This document shows positions 42,183-48,959 of a DNA stretch of 48,959 nt, piece by piece. Positions within the stretch are counted from its first letter, which is position 1. Each line of letters starts with the position of its first letter. The stretch is from an uncultured Chloroflexota bacterium (GTDB taxonomy: Bacteria > Chloroflexota > Anaerolineae > Anaerolineales > Anaerolineaceae), in NCBI GenBank assembly GCA_902786265.1, contig CADACE010000035.1, positions 1 to 48,959 on the forward strand. The letters are read 5' to 3'. The notes below the pieces were generated by a model, which made no database searches, was not told the DNA's origin, and saw nothing but the letters and a program-made list of their open reading frames with translations. Made by a program: the position numbers and the translations under genes.

Positions 42183-43199
42183 ATGAAAAAAGGTTTATTG
42201 TTTGTCTTAGTGCTTGCCATGCTCGCACTCGTCAGCACTGCCGCGTTTGCTGCTGATGTAAAGATCGCTCTTGTCACCGATACCGGCGGTATCAATGACC
42301 AGTCCTTCAACGCCTCTGCCTGGGAAGGCATGGTAAAGGCTCAGGAAGAACTCGGCGTCGAAATTAAATATTTCGAATCCAAGACCGATGCTGACTATGA
42401 ACCGAACCTGACCATGGCTGTTGATGATGGCTATGACCTCATCATCGCTGTCGGTTGGATGATGGCTGACCAGCTGGCCGAAGTTGCTGAATCCTATCCA
42501 GATCAGAAATTCGCGATCATCGACAACGGTTCCGTTGGCGACAATGTTGTCGGTATCAACTTCGCTACCGAACAGTGCTCCTACCTGGTCGGCGTTATTG
42601 CCGCCACCATGACCGAAACCAAGAACGTCGGTTTCGTTGTCGGTATGGTCTCCCCGCTGATGGATACCTTCGGTGTTGGTTACTATGCCGGTGTCCTCGA
42701 CACCTGCCCGGACTGCACCATCCAGGAATTCAACGCCAACAGCTACGGCGACGTTGCCGGTGGTAAGGCTGCTGCCCTGAACATGTTCACCAACGGCGCG
42801 GACATCGTCTACCACGCTGCCGGCGGTACCGGACTCGGCGTCATCGAAGCCGCTTCCGAACAGAACAAATACGCGATCGGTGTTGACCAGGACCAGGCTG
42901 CCCTGGGTCTCGGTGAAGGCCACATGCTGACCTCCGCCCTGAAGAACGTCGGCAACGCTGTCTTCGCTCTGGCTGAAGACCTCGTCGCAGGCAATTTCGA
43001 AGCCGGCGATAAGATGTATGACCTGCAGACCGGTGCTGTTGACTACGCTTCCAGCGAAAAGAACGTCCTGAGCGATGCCGCGAAGGAAGCTGCTGAAGCC
43101 GCGAAGGCCGCCATTCTTTCCGGCGATATCGTTGTTCCCGCCACCCGCGAAGAATACAACGAAAAATACGGCGATATCAAGGCCTACACCCTCGAGTAA
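42183..43199 (+). CDS. BMP-family (PnrA/Med-type) binding protein
   Basis: 338 residues. The signal peptide MKKGLLFVLVLAMLALVSTA ends at AFA-AD, again without a lipobox. The family signature is clear: KIALVTDTGGINDQSFNASA, IIAVGWMMADQL, KFAIIDNG, VGFVVGMVSPLMDTFGVGY and VYHAAGGTGLGV. Proteins of this group deliver nucleosides to ABC transporters; no such permease or ATPase gene is next to it. Codon use is narrow (GCT/GCC, GGT/GGC, GTC/GTT, AAG, GAC), a sign of high expression, and it also leaves a long empty antisense frame. AAGGAG lies 7 nt before the ATG. A strong terminator follows. Confidence 0.93.
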   Translation: MKKGLLFVLVLAMLALVSTAAFAADVKIALVTDTGGINDQSFNASAWEGMVKAQEELGVEIKYFESKTDADYEPNLTMAVDDGYDLIIAVGWMMADQLAEVAESYPDQKFAIIDNGSVGDNVVGINFATEQCSYLVGVIAATMTETKNVGFVVGMVSPLMDTFGVGYYAGVLDTCPDCTIQEFNANSYGDVAGGKAAALNMFTNGADIVYHAAGGTGLGVIEAASEQNKYAIGVDQDQAALGLGEGHMLTSALKNVGNAVFALAEDLVAGNFEAGDKMYDLQTGAVDYASSEKNVLSDAAKEAAEAAKAAILSGDIVVPATREEYNEKYGDIKAYTLE

Positions 43200-43216
43200 T
43201 ATCAATCTGTAAACAT

Positions 43217-43250
43217 AAAAAAGCGCTCCCTCACCCGGAGCGCTTTTTTT
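43217..43250 (+). terminator. Rho-independent terminator after the BMP gene
   Basis: AAGCGCTCC pairs perfectly with GGAGCGCTT, 7-base loop, followed by a T run to 43250. It sits 20 bases past the stop codon. Confidence 0.95.
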
Positions 43251-43385
43251 ATGGGATGCGGCATATAACGCTGTAAAATAACAAATCCGATGTCCCTTAT
43301 TTTTTAATTTTCCTGAATTTATGATATAAATGAAAAAACGTTGAAAATACCTATTCTATGGGTTTCATAAATTATTACGCCCATA

Positions 43386-43430
43386 TATAATGATCAAAGT
43401 GAAATGTTTATGCCCCCTTACGGGGGCATA
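43386..43430 (+). promoter_or_regulatory. TATAAT box and G/C hairpin before the DUF1846 gene
   Basis: TATAAT (43386-43391) precedes a perfect 9-base stem TATGCCCCC/GGGGGCATA (43409-43417 and 43422-43430, loop TTAC). Seven T residues follow at 43440-43446, nine bases after the stem. It could be an attenuator or an operator; the spacing is poor for a plain terminator. Confidence 0.4.
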
Positions 43431-43482
43431 ATTGGTAGATTTTTTTGATATTATAAAGCAGTTTTCAGATGGGAGTCTGCAC

Positions 43483-44967
43483 ATGCAAAAGATCGGTTTT
43501 GACAACGAAAAATACGTAAAAATTCAATCTGAACATATTCGCGAACGGATCGAGCAGTTCGGCGGGAAACTTTACATGGAATTCGGCGGAAAGCTGTTTG
43601 ACGACTACCATGCCTCCCGTGTTCTGCCCGGATTCCAGCCGGACAGCAAGATCCATATGCTGCAGCAGTTCAAAGATGATGTGGAAATCGTTATCGCCAT
43701 CAATGCGGAAGCGATCGAACAGAACAAAATGCGCGGCGATCTGGGAATTACCTATGAAGATGACGTCCTGCGGCTTATCGACGGTTTCCGCGGGATGGAT
43801 CTTTATGTGGGCAGCGTGGTACTGACGCACTACAGCGGACAGACGACCGCGGATGCTTTTCTGAAACGCATGACAGGGTTGGGGATCCGCTGTTACCGCC
43901 ACTACCCCATTGAGGGATATCCGTCAAAAGTAGCCCACGTTGTTTCTGAAGAAGGGCTCGGGAAAAATGATTATATTGAAACCAGCCGTCCGCTGGTGGT
44001 CATCACCGCACCAGGACCCGGTTCCGGAAAAATGGCGACCTGCCTTTCCCAGCTTTATCATGAAAACAAACGCGGGATCCGTGCCGGCTATGCGAAATTC
44101 GAAACCTTCCCGGTCTGGTCCCTGCCGCTGAAGCACCCGGTCAACCTCGCCTATGAAGCTGCCACAGCCGACCTGAACGATGTGAACATGATCGATCCCT
44201 ATCATTTGGAAGCCTATCACACACTGGCCGTGAACTACAACCGCGATGTGGAGATTTTCCCGGTACTCAGCGCGATTTTTGAACTGATCCAGGGCTCCTG
44301 TCCCTATAAATCTCCGACGGATATGGGCGTCAACATGATCGGTTCCTGTATCGTGGATGACGAAGTCTGCAGGGAAGCGTCCTACAAAGAAATTTTGCGC
44401 CGCTACTATATTGCCAGTGTCGAAAATGTACAGGGAAAATGCAGCGATGAAGTCGTCCGGAAGCTGGACCTGCTGATGAAGCAGGCTGCCATCACCTCTG
44501 AAATCCGTCCGGAAATCTCTGCCGCGCTGATCAAAGCGGAAATGACCTGCGGACCCGCGGGAGCCATGCGTCTGCCGGATGGCCGGATCGTGACAGGGAA
44601 AACCTCGGATATCTTAGGTGCCGCCGCAGCTTTGCTGCTCAATGCGCTCAAGGCTATGGGAAAAATCGATGACCAGTTCGACCTGATTTCCACCGAAGTT
44701 CTCAAACCGGTCTGCGACCTCAAGACCCGCTATCTGAAGCACAAAAATCCCCGTCTACATACGGATGAAGTGCTGCTGGCACTGACCATCTGCGCTTTGA
44801 CCAACCCGATGGCCCAGGTCGCCAAGGAACAGCTCAGCAGTTTGAATGATTCCGAGGCCCACTTCTCCGTGATCATCAGTGATGAAGACCTGAAACTGCT
44901 CAAACGCCTCGGCATCAGCGTTACCTGCGAACCGCGTTATGAGATAAACCGGCTCTATCATAAATAA
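43483..44967 (+). CDS. DUF1846-family protein
   Basis: 494 residues, the usual length for DUF1846. The N-terminus KIGFDNEKYVKIQSEHIRER is typical, as are YMEFGGKLFDDYHASRVLPG and TAPGPGSGKMATCLSQLYHE, the last with a GPGSGK nucleotide-loop-like segment. Members are cytosolic, of known structure but unclear function. ATG at 43483 has GGGAG 7 nt upstream; an in-frame TTG at 43432 would overlap the leader hairpin. It appears to be a single gene with its own promoter, followed by a large inverted repeat. Confidence 0.92.
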   Translation: MQKIGFDNEKYVKIQSEHIRERIEQFGGKLYMEFGGKLFDDYHASRVLPGFQPDSKIHMLQQFKDDVEIVIAINAEAIEQNKMRGDLGITYEDDVLRLIDGFRGMDLYVGSVVLTHYSGQTTADAFLKRMTGLGIRCYRHYPIEGYPSKVAHVVSEEGLGKNDYIETSRPLVVITAPGPGSGKMATCLSQLYHENKRGIRAGYAKFETFPVWSLPLKHPVNLAYEAATADLNDVNMIDPYHLEAYHTLAVNYNRDVEIFPVLSAIFELIQGSCPYKSPTDMGVNMIGSCIVDDEVCREASYKEILRRYYIASVENVQGKCSDEVVRKLDLLMKQAAITSEIRPEISAALIKAEMTCGPAGAMRLPDGRIVTGKTSDILGAAAALLLNALKAMGKIDDQFDLISTEVLKPVCDLKTRYLKHKNPRLHTDEVLLALTICALTNPMAQVAKEQLSSLNDSEAHFSVIISDEDLKLLKRLGISVTCEPRYEINRLYHK

Positions 44968-44995
44968 TCACAGGCACAGATCAGCATAATTATTT

Positions 44996-45045
44996 CGGCG
45001 ATGTGGATCGATCTCCTGATTTACAGGAAACGGATCACATCGCCG
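44996..45045. terminator. Inverted repeat, possible terminator after DUF1846
   Basis: CGGCGATGTG (44996-45005) pairs with CACATCGCCG (45036-45045); the 30-base interior contains a second stem TCCTG/CAGGA. There is no clear T run, so termination is uncertain. Confidence 0.45.
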
Positions 45046-45061
45046 TTTGATTTCCATCCAT

Positions 45062-45199
45062 TCAGTCATGTCCGCCCGTATCCCGCAGTACGGCATACCA
45101 TCCCTGCGAAATTTCCTCAGCAAAACTCAGTTCACTTTCCCGGAAAATTTCATCAAACAGGTCGGCAAACGGATGTATGTGAACAGGAGGGAAAGAGAA
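45062..45199 (-). pseudogene. Possible gene remnant, in frame after the alpha-galactosidase stop
   Basis: Directly after the alpha-galactosidase TGA, the same frame stays open for 45 codons to a second TGA at 45062. It encodes a protein-like sequence (HPFADLFDEIFRESELSFAE, then EISQGWYAVLRDTGGHD) but has no ATG, GTG or TTG. It may be the 3' remnant of a lost gene or a stop-codon readthrough tail. Family not recognised. Confidence 0.35.
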
Positions 45200-47476
45200 T
45201 CAGTCTTTCCCTCTTTCCTTCAGCAGAAAGATTTCTGATGAAAAATCTCCGGCAGGGTGAATGAAACTTTCGATTGCAGACTGATCCGGGTGAGAAATCA
45301 CACCTGCATTCATCAGTTCATCTCCAAAGAAGCTCCCGATCTCTTTCGTTTGATACACAACCCCATTTTCTTCCGGCTGAATGACAGGAATCTGCAAATC
45401 ATAACATGCATCCGGTTTCAATCCTGCCAGTTTGAGATACCTGCCGCGGGCATTCACCTGATGCAGTGCATGATACCAGCCGACAACCGCCTCCGAGCGG
45501 TCTTCACTGACCACCATCCATCCTGTTTCATTTCCATCGAAAGGAGAGGCAAGACGGTAAAAATCTCCGAATTGGATCAGCTGCCTGTGTTCTTTCATGA
45601 ACGCTGTATACCCGACGACTTCTTTTTGTTCATCTGCCGATAATTTGTTCAGATCCAATTCGTACCCAAAGGTTCCGAAAAAGGCGGTTTCCGCTCTCAT
45701 TTTTAGTGATACGCTTCTGCCTGATTGAAAATTGGGCACAGCCGAAACATGACTGCCCATGGAAACGATCGGGTAGACGAACGAAGTGCCGTACTGTATC
45801 TTCAGGCGCTCATAAGCATCCGTATCATCGCTTGTCCAGGTCTGCGGTGCGTAATATAACATTCCCGGATCAAACCTGCCGCCCCCGCTGGCACAGGACT
45901 CAAACAGGATTTCCGGAAATTCCGAAATCAGCCTTTCATACAAAGAATAAACACCCAGTATATAACGATGGAAGATCTCTCCCTGCCTGTGAGGCGGAAA
46001 TGCAGCAGACCAGCATTCCGTGATGCTGCGGTTCATGTCCCATTTAATATAAGATATTTTTGACTCCCGCAGGATCTTTGCCAGCATTTCATAGATATGA
46101 TCCACGACTTCCGGTCTGGAAAAATCGAGCACGCACTGGTTTCTGAACAGAGAAGCGCGCCGGTCCGGAATGCGAAGGATCCAATCCGGATGCTCTCGAT
46201 ATAAATCGGAGTCAGGATTTACCATCTCCGGCTCGATCCACAGGCCGAACATCATCCCCAGAGACGTCACTTTCTCTGCCAGTCCGCTGATCCCGTTGGG
46301 CAGGATCTCAGCAGCAGGGAACCAATCCCCGAGTCCCGCGCGGTCACTCCGGCGGGCACCAAACCAGCCATCATCCAGCACAAACATCTCGATGCCGCAT
46401 TCTTTGGCTTTCGATGCGATCTGAAGGATCAATTCTTCACTGATATCAAACTCGGTTGCTTCCCAGTTATTGATCAGGATCGGACGCGGTTTGTCACGCC
46501 ATGGCCCCCGGACAAGTCTCGTTCGGTAGAGACGATGAAAGCACCGGCTCATCCCATTCAAGCCCTGATCAGAGTAGACCATGACCGCTTCCGGGGTCTG
46601 GAAAGAATCACCCGGTTTCAGTTCCCATTCAAACCAGGTGGGATTAATGCCCATCAGCACACGGGAAAAACTGTTCTGATCCACCTGTACCTGAGCAAGG
46701 AAGTTCCCGCTGTAAATAAGCGAGAATCCGAACACTTCCCCAACGTTTTCGTTTGTATGGACGCGCTTGAGTGCAAGAAAAGGATTGTTCTGATGAGATG
46801 AATTCCCGCGTATGCTCTCGATTCCCTGGAAGCCTGTTGTCAGGCGGTTGATTTGAGGTGTTCTTTCCCTGCCCCAGGCTCCATCCAGGGAAATCCATTC
46901 GAAATCATCATCCGGAAGGTCCAGACACAGGCTCATTGCTTTTTCCAGATACAGTGTCTGGTTTCCTTCATTCCGAAATCGAACAGAACGGGTGATAACA
47001 CCTCCTTCGGAGAAAATTGTATAAAACAATTCACATCTTACTCCGGTCACTGCGTCACGAAGTCCTAATATAAGCGTGGAAGCTTCCTCCGGATTTTCCG
47101 TATATACAGCCGGGAGAGATTCCAGCCGCGGCTTTCCCCGGATGATCTCATGGGATTCGTACGTAAATACAGCCAGACGGCTTCCGTTTTCCTGGAGCAG
47201 ACTGACCGCAGGGCGCCGATAGTCTGAACTGCCATAGGACGGGTATTCCAGACGTTCGGTCTCCTCCGAAAAATAATCATTATTCACTGTCAGTGCAGCG
47301 TTAAAAGGAGCAGCCTTCCCGCGCAGATGGTCGAAGGAGTCTCTGTCATGCAGTTTTTTCCCGCAGTACAGCTGTCCGGGAAGTCCGCCCGGCAGAATAG
47401 AGATGATATAACTCAGCTCATCGTTCTGAAGATGAAAAGTCAATGGCGATTCGTGAACAAAAATCTTTTGCATCAT
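45200..47476 (-). CDS. GH36 alpha-galactosidase
   Basis: 758 residues, full length for bacterial GH36 (AgaA/RafA type). The nucleophile Asp lies in YIKWDMNRS (~D480) and the acid/base Asp in TSDDTDAYERL (~D550). ESCASGGGRFDPGMLYY and MFVLDDGWFGARRSDRAGLG are further family signatures. No signal peptide, so it cleaves imported alpha-galactosides such as melibiose or raffinose inside the cell. ATG at 47476 is chosen because AAAAGGGG lies just upstream; the in-frame ATG at 47494 has no ribosome site. It is a single gene and could be fed by the sugar transporter at 36.5-39.7 kb, although no shared regulation is visible. Confidence 0.95.
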   Translation of the reverse strand: MMQKIFVHESPLTFHLQNDELSYIISILPGGLPGQLYCGKKLHDRDSFDHLRGKAAPFNAALTVNNDYFSEETERLEYPSYGSSDYRRPAVSLLQENGSRLAVFTYESHEIIRGKPRLESLPAVYTENPEEASTLILGLRDAVTGVRCELFYTIFSEGGVITRSVRFRNEGNQTLYLEKAMSLCLDLPDDDFEWISLDGAWGRERTPQINRLTTGFQGIESIRGNSSHQNNPFLALKRVHTNENVGEVFGFSLIYSGNFLAQVQVDQNSFSRVLMGINPTWFEWELKPGDSFQTPEAVMVYSDQGLNGMSRCFHRLYRTRLVRGPWRDKPRPILINNWEATEFDISEELILQIASKAKECGIEMFVLDDGWFGARRSDRAGLGDWFPAAEILPNGISGLAEKVTSLGMMFGLWIEPEMVNPDSDLYREHPDWILRIPDRRASLFRNQCVLDFSRPEVVDHIYEMLAKILRESKISYIKWDMNRSITECWSAAFPPHRQGEIFHRYILGVYSLYERLISEFPEILFESCASGGGRFDPGMLYYAPQTWTSDDTDAYERLKIQYGTSFVYPIVSMGSHVSAVPNFQSGRSVSLKMRAETAFFGTFGYELDLNKLSADEQKEVVGYTAFMKEHRQLIQFGDFYRLASPFDGNETGWMVVSEDRSEAVVGWYHALHQVNARGRYLKLAGLKPDACYDLQIPVIQPEENGVVYQTKEIGSFFGDELMNAGVISHPDQSAIESFIHPAGDFSSEIFLLKERGKD

Positions 47477-47801
47477 GTTTACCCCTTTTTCCATAATATA
47501 TTTATTGCGAGCCGCTGAACATGGTAAGGAAGGGAGACAGCCCTATATGAGATCGTCCCCACAGTCCCTCTTTCCCTGGAGACGGGAATACTTCATAGGT
47601 TGTTCCCTAAATGAAATCCTGACAGCAACTATTATTTTAACATATTCTGTCAGTTTGATTTATCATACTGCCGCGCAGTCGGCATATGATGTCTGTATCT
47701 GATGATGCGCCTCAGCAAATCTGTTTTCCGTGATGCGATTATTGTCAAGTTGTATTTATCGGTGTTTCCCCGGATACATTCTTTGACATTTTTATCTGCT
47801 G

Positions 47802-47924
47802 TTATTTTTCAGCTTCTATCAGATTATCATATTTACATTTATTTGAGTGAGACATTGAACGAAAAATATTAATTACAAATCCTGAAACAGCAATGATCAA
47901 TATTACAAATATGAGCATCTTCAT
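47802..47924 (-). CDS. Small single-helix membrane protein (40 residues)
   Basis: ATG at 47924 with AAGGGAA directly before it and GGAG 9 bases upstream. The product has one hydrophobic helix (KMLIFVILIIAVSGFVINIF) followed by a short polar tail with a Cys, ending LIEAEK. It lies in an 800-base gap that otherwise holds no gene. No family recognised; it could be a chance frame, but the ribosome site and the helix/tail layout favour a real small protein. Confidence 0.45.
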   Translation of the reverse strand: MKMLIFVILIIAVSGFVINIFRSMSHSNKCKYDNLIEAEK

Positions 47925-48295
47925 TTCCCTTGTCTCCGAATGTTTATTCTATTTTACAATGGATAGACAATGGCAGGTACACATATTTAAATAATTTATT
48001 CTCAAATTATTTGTCATGTAAAAGGGGCCAAATCGGTCCTTTTGTCATGTTTTAAAGCGGCAAACCCGGGTACTACCACATTTTCGAACATTTGTCAAGG
48101 GACAACATTGCCGGTTTTCTTTTACAAAGTTTTGCTGTAGACTATTTTTCAGGAAGCAGGAAGAAGTAAGAATGAAGAAGTAAGAATAAAGAAGGATTCA
48201 ATTGGCTGGATTAAGAAGTTCACAGGAGCCTTGATCCGGAGAAATTAACTTCACACTGAACGCTTCACACTTCACACTTTAAGGAGGTAACGGTG
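47925..48295 (+). promoter_or_regulatory. Conserved leader of the right-end paralog
   Basis: The part from ~48085 mirrors the leader of the left-end gene: 63-bp core at 48101-48163 (two mismatches to 973-1035 inverted), a heptamer array, a GGAGCC.TGATCCGG block and TTCACAC units just before AAGGAGG. An additional hairpin (AAAAGGGGCC/GGTCCTTTT) lies at ~48018-48044. The region 47925-48015 shows nothing else I can support. Confidence 0.55.
48151..48192. repeat. Heptanucleotide tandem array (6 units)
   Basis: AGGAAGC, AGGAAGA, AGTAAGA, ATGAAGA, AGTAAGA, ATAAAGA. It is the complement of the CTACTTC-type arrays and mirrors the array at 928-983 in the inverted leader. Confidence 0.8.
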
Positions 48296-48959
48296 ATGAA
48301 CGACGAACTGAAAAAATCCATCGAAGAGATCGAAAAGATCGAAGAAATTTTCGAGCCGGATATCTATGGTTTGGAACACATCACCGATTTCGACTCCTAT
48401 GACGAAAGGCTGAAGGACGCGCTGGCGGACTATGAGGCTGCCTGCAAGGCTTTCCGTGAGACGGACCCCTGCAAGCGTCTGCTCATGAAAGCGGCCGAAG
48501 CGGCGGAGATGGCCGCGAAGGTGCTGGTGGCGCGTGTTTCCGTGATCTTCCATATGCCGGATGCTACTGCAGATAAGCGCATGGAAGGGCGTGAGATCCT
48601 GGACAGAATCGCCAAGGACGCCAACGCCCGCGAACGGACCTGCAGCCAGTATTATTACGCAGTGGAAGAGAAATATCCGGAACAGACCGAATATCTGGCC
48701 GGGCTGATGGTTGAAAAACAGGCCCGCATGAATTTCCTTAACCGCTGCATGGCGACCCAGAACCACTATCTCAATGACGGCATCAAAAGAAATGATTACG
48801 GAAAGGCGAAGGAAGAATCCGATAAAAGATGCGCCGCTGCCGCGGCACGCATCCGCTCCCGTGTGCCGGACGGACATATGTTCCTGCCTCCGCGCATCTT
48901 CCCGCATGATCCTGTTCCGGAAGGAAAGCCGGTCCCGAAGCGTCCTGAACCATACCTGA
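48296..48959 (+). CDS. Uncharacterised helical protein, paralog of the left-end gene, runs off right edge
   Basis: At least 221 residues, open to the window end. The N-terminus is acidic (MNDELKKSIEEIEKIEEIFE), the middle is Ala/Glu/Arg-rich helix, and then comes MFLPPRIFPHDPVP with KPVPKRPEPY, the stretch shared with the left-end gene. No signal peptide or membrane helix. An ideal AAGGAGGT sits 7 nt before the ATG, which follows a GTG exactly as in the left copy. Unlike that copy it is intact as far as seen. Family and function unknown. Confidence 0.75.
   Translation, partial: MNDELKKSIEEIEKIEEIFEPDIYGLEHITDFDSYDERLKDALADYEAACKAFRETDPCKRLLMKAAEAAEMAAKVLVARVSVIFHMPDATADKRMEGREILDRIAKDANARERTCSQYYYAVEEKYPEQTEYLAGLMVEKQARMNFLNRCMATQNHYLNDGIKRNDYGKAKEESDKRCAAAAARIRSRVPDGHMFLPPRIFPHDPVPEGKPVPKRPEPYL

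Noticed and set aside
42207..43205. A 332-codon open frame antisense to the BMP gene
   Set aside because: The plus strand has a full BMP protein with signal peptide, ribosome site and terminator; the antisense frame stays open because of narrow codon use and encodes no recognisable protein.

Overview
The window looks like part of a bacterial chromosome of medium G+C, possibly an anaerobic Chloroflexota (Anaerolineae-like) gut or sludge organism. This is a guess from three things: a Pro/Thr-rich (PTxTPxPT) linker on a secreted peptidase, a sortase joined to an LPNTGF-type segment, and transport binding proteins with signal peptides but no lipobox. No rRNA, tRNA or CRISPR array was seen.

The left 30 kb is dominated by one long minus-strand gene cluster (about 29516 down to 2507) that reads as a single signalling/proteolysis system. 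In transcription order it encodes: a membrane protein with a Clp-N-like domain and a long coiled coil; an FHA/zinc-ribbon/Ser-Thr kinase; a PP2C phosphatase; a 1250-residue kinase/beta-propeller protein; a protein of about 5000 residues with three kinase domains, six beta-propeller regions and two degenerate FtsZ-like domains; a fusion of a ClpB-like AAA+ module, a receiver-like domain and a complete FtsH-type AAA+ protease; and a small helical protein. Short gaps, one stop/start overlap and shared domains tie these together. I do not recognise this combination as a described system and consider it the main find.

The middle (29.9-41 kb) holds metabolic and transport genes: a PPOX-family protein, an aldo/keto reductase followed by an AraC regulator, a MATE exporter, and a minus-strand carbohydrate cluster (binding protein, two CUT1 permeases, a Cys/Met-type PLP enzyme and a Gfo/Idh/MocA dehydrogenase). 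A lipoprotein sortase and a C39-like secreted peptidase are divergently arranged at 41 kb. The right part (42-47.5 kb) has a highly codon-biased BMP-family binding protein, a DUF1846 protein and a GH36 alpha-galactosidase.

The two window ends carry divergent members of one uncharacterised gene family, facing outward, whose non-coding leaders are far more alike than their proteins. They form a 63-bp near-perfect inverted repeat 47 kb apart. The left copy is frameshifted by a 35-bp tandem duplication. Intergenic DNA contains several seven-base tandem arrays, a 70-bp palindrome and a pair of related hairpins, so repeats are a marked trait of this genome.
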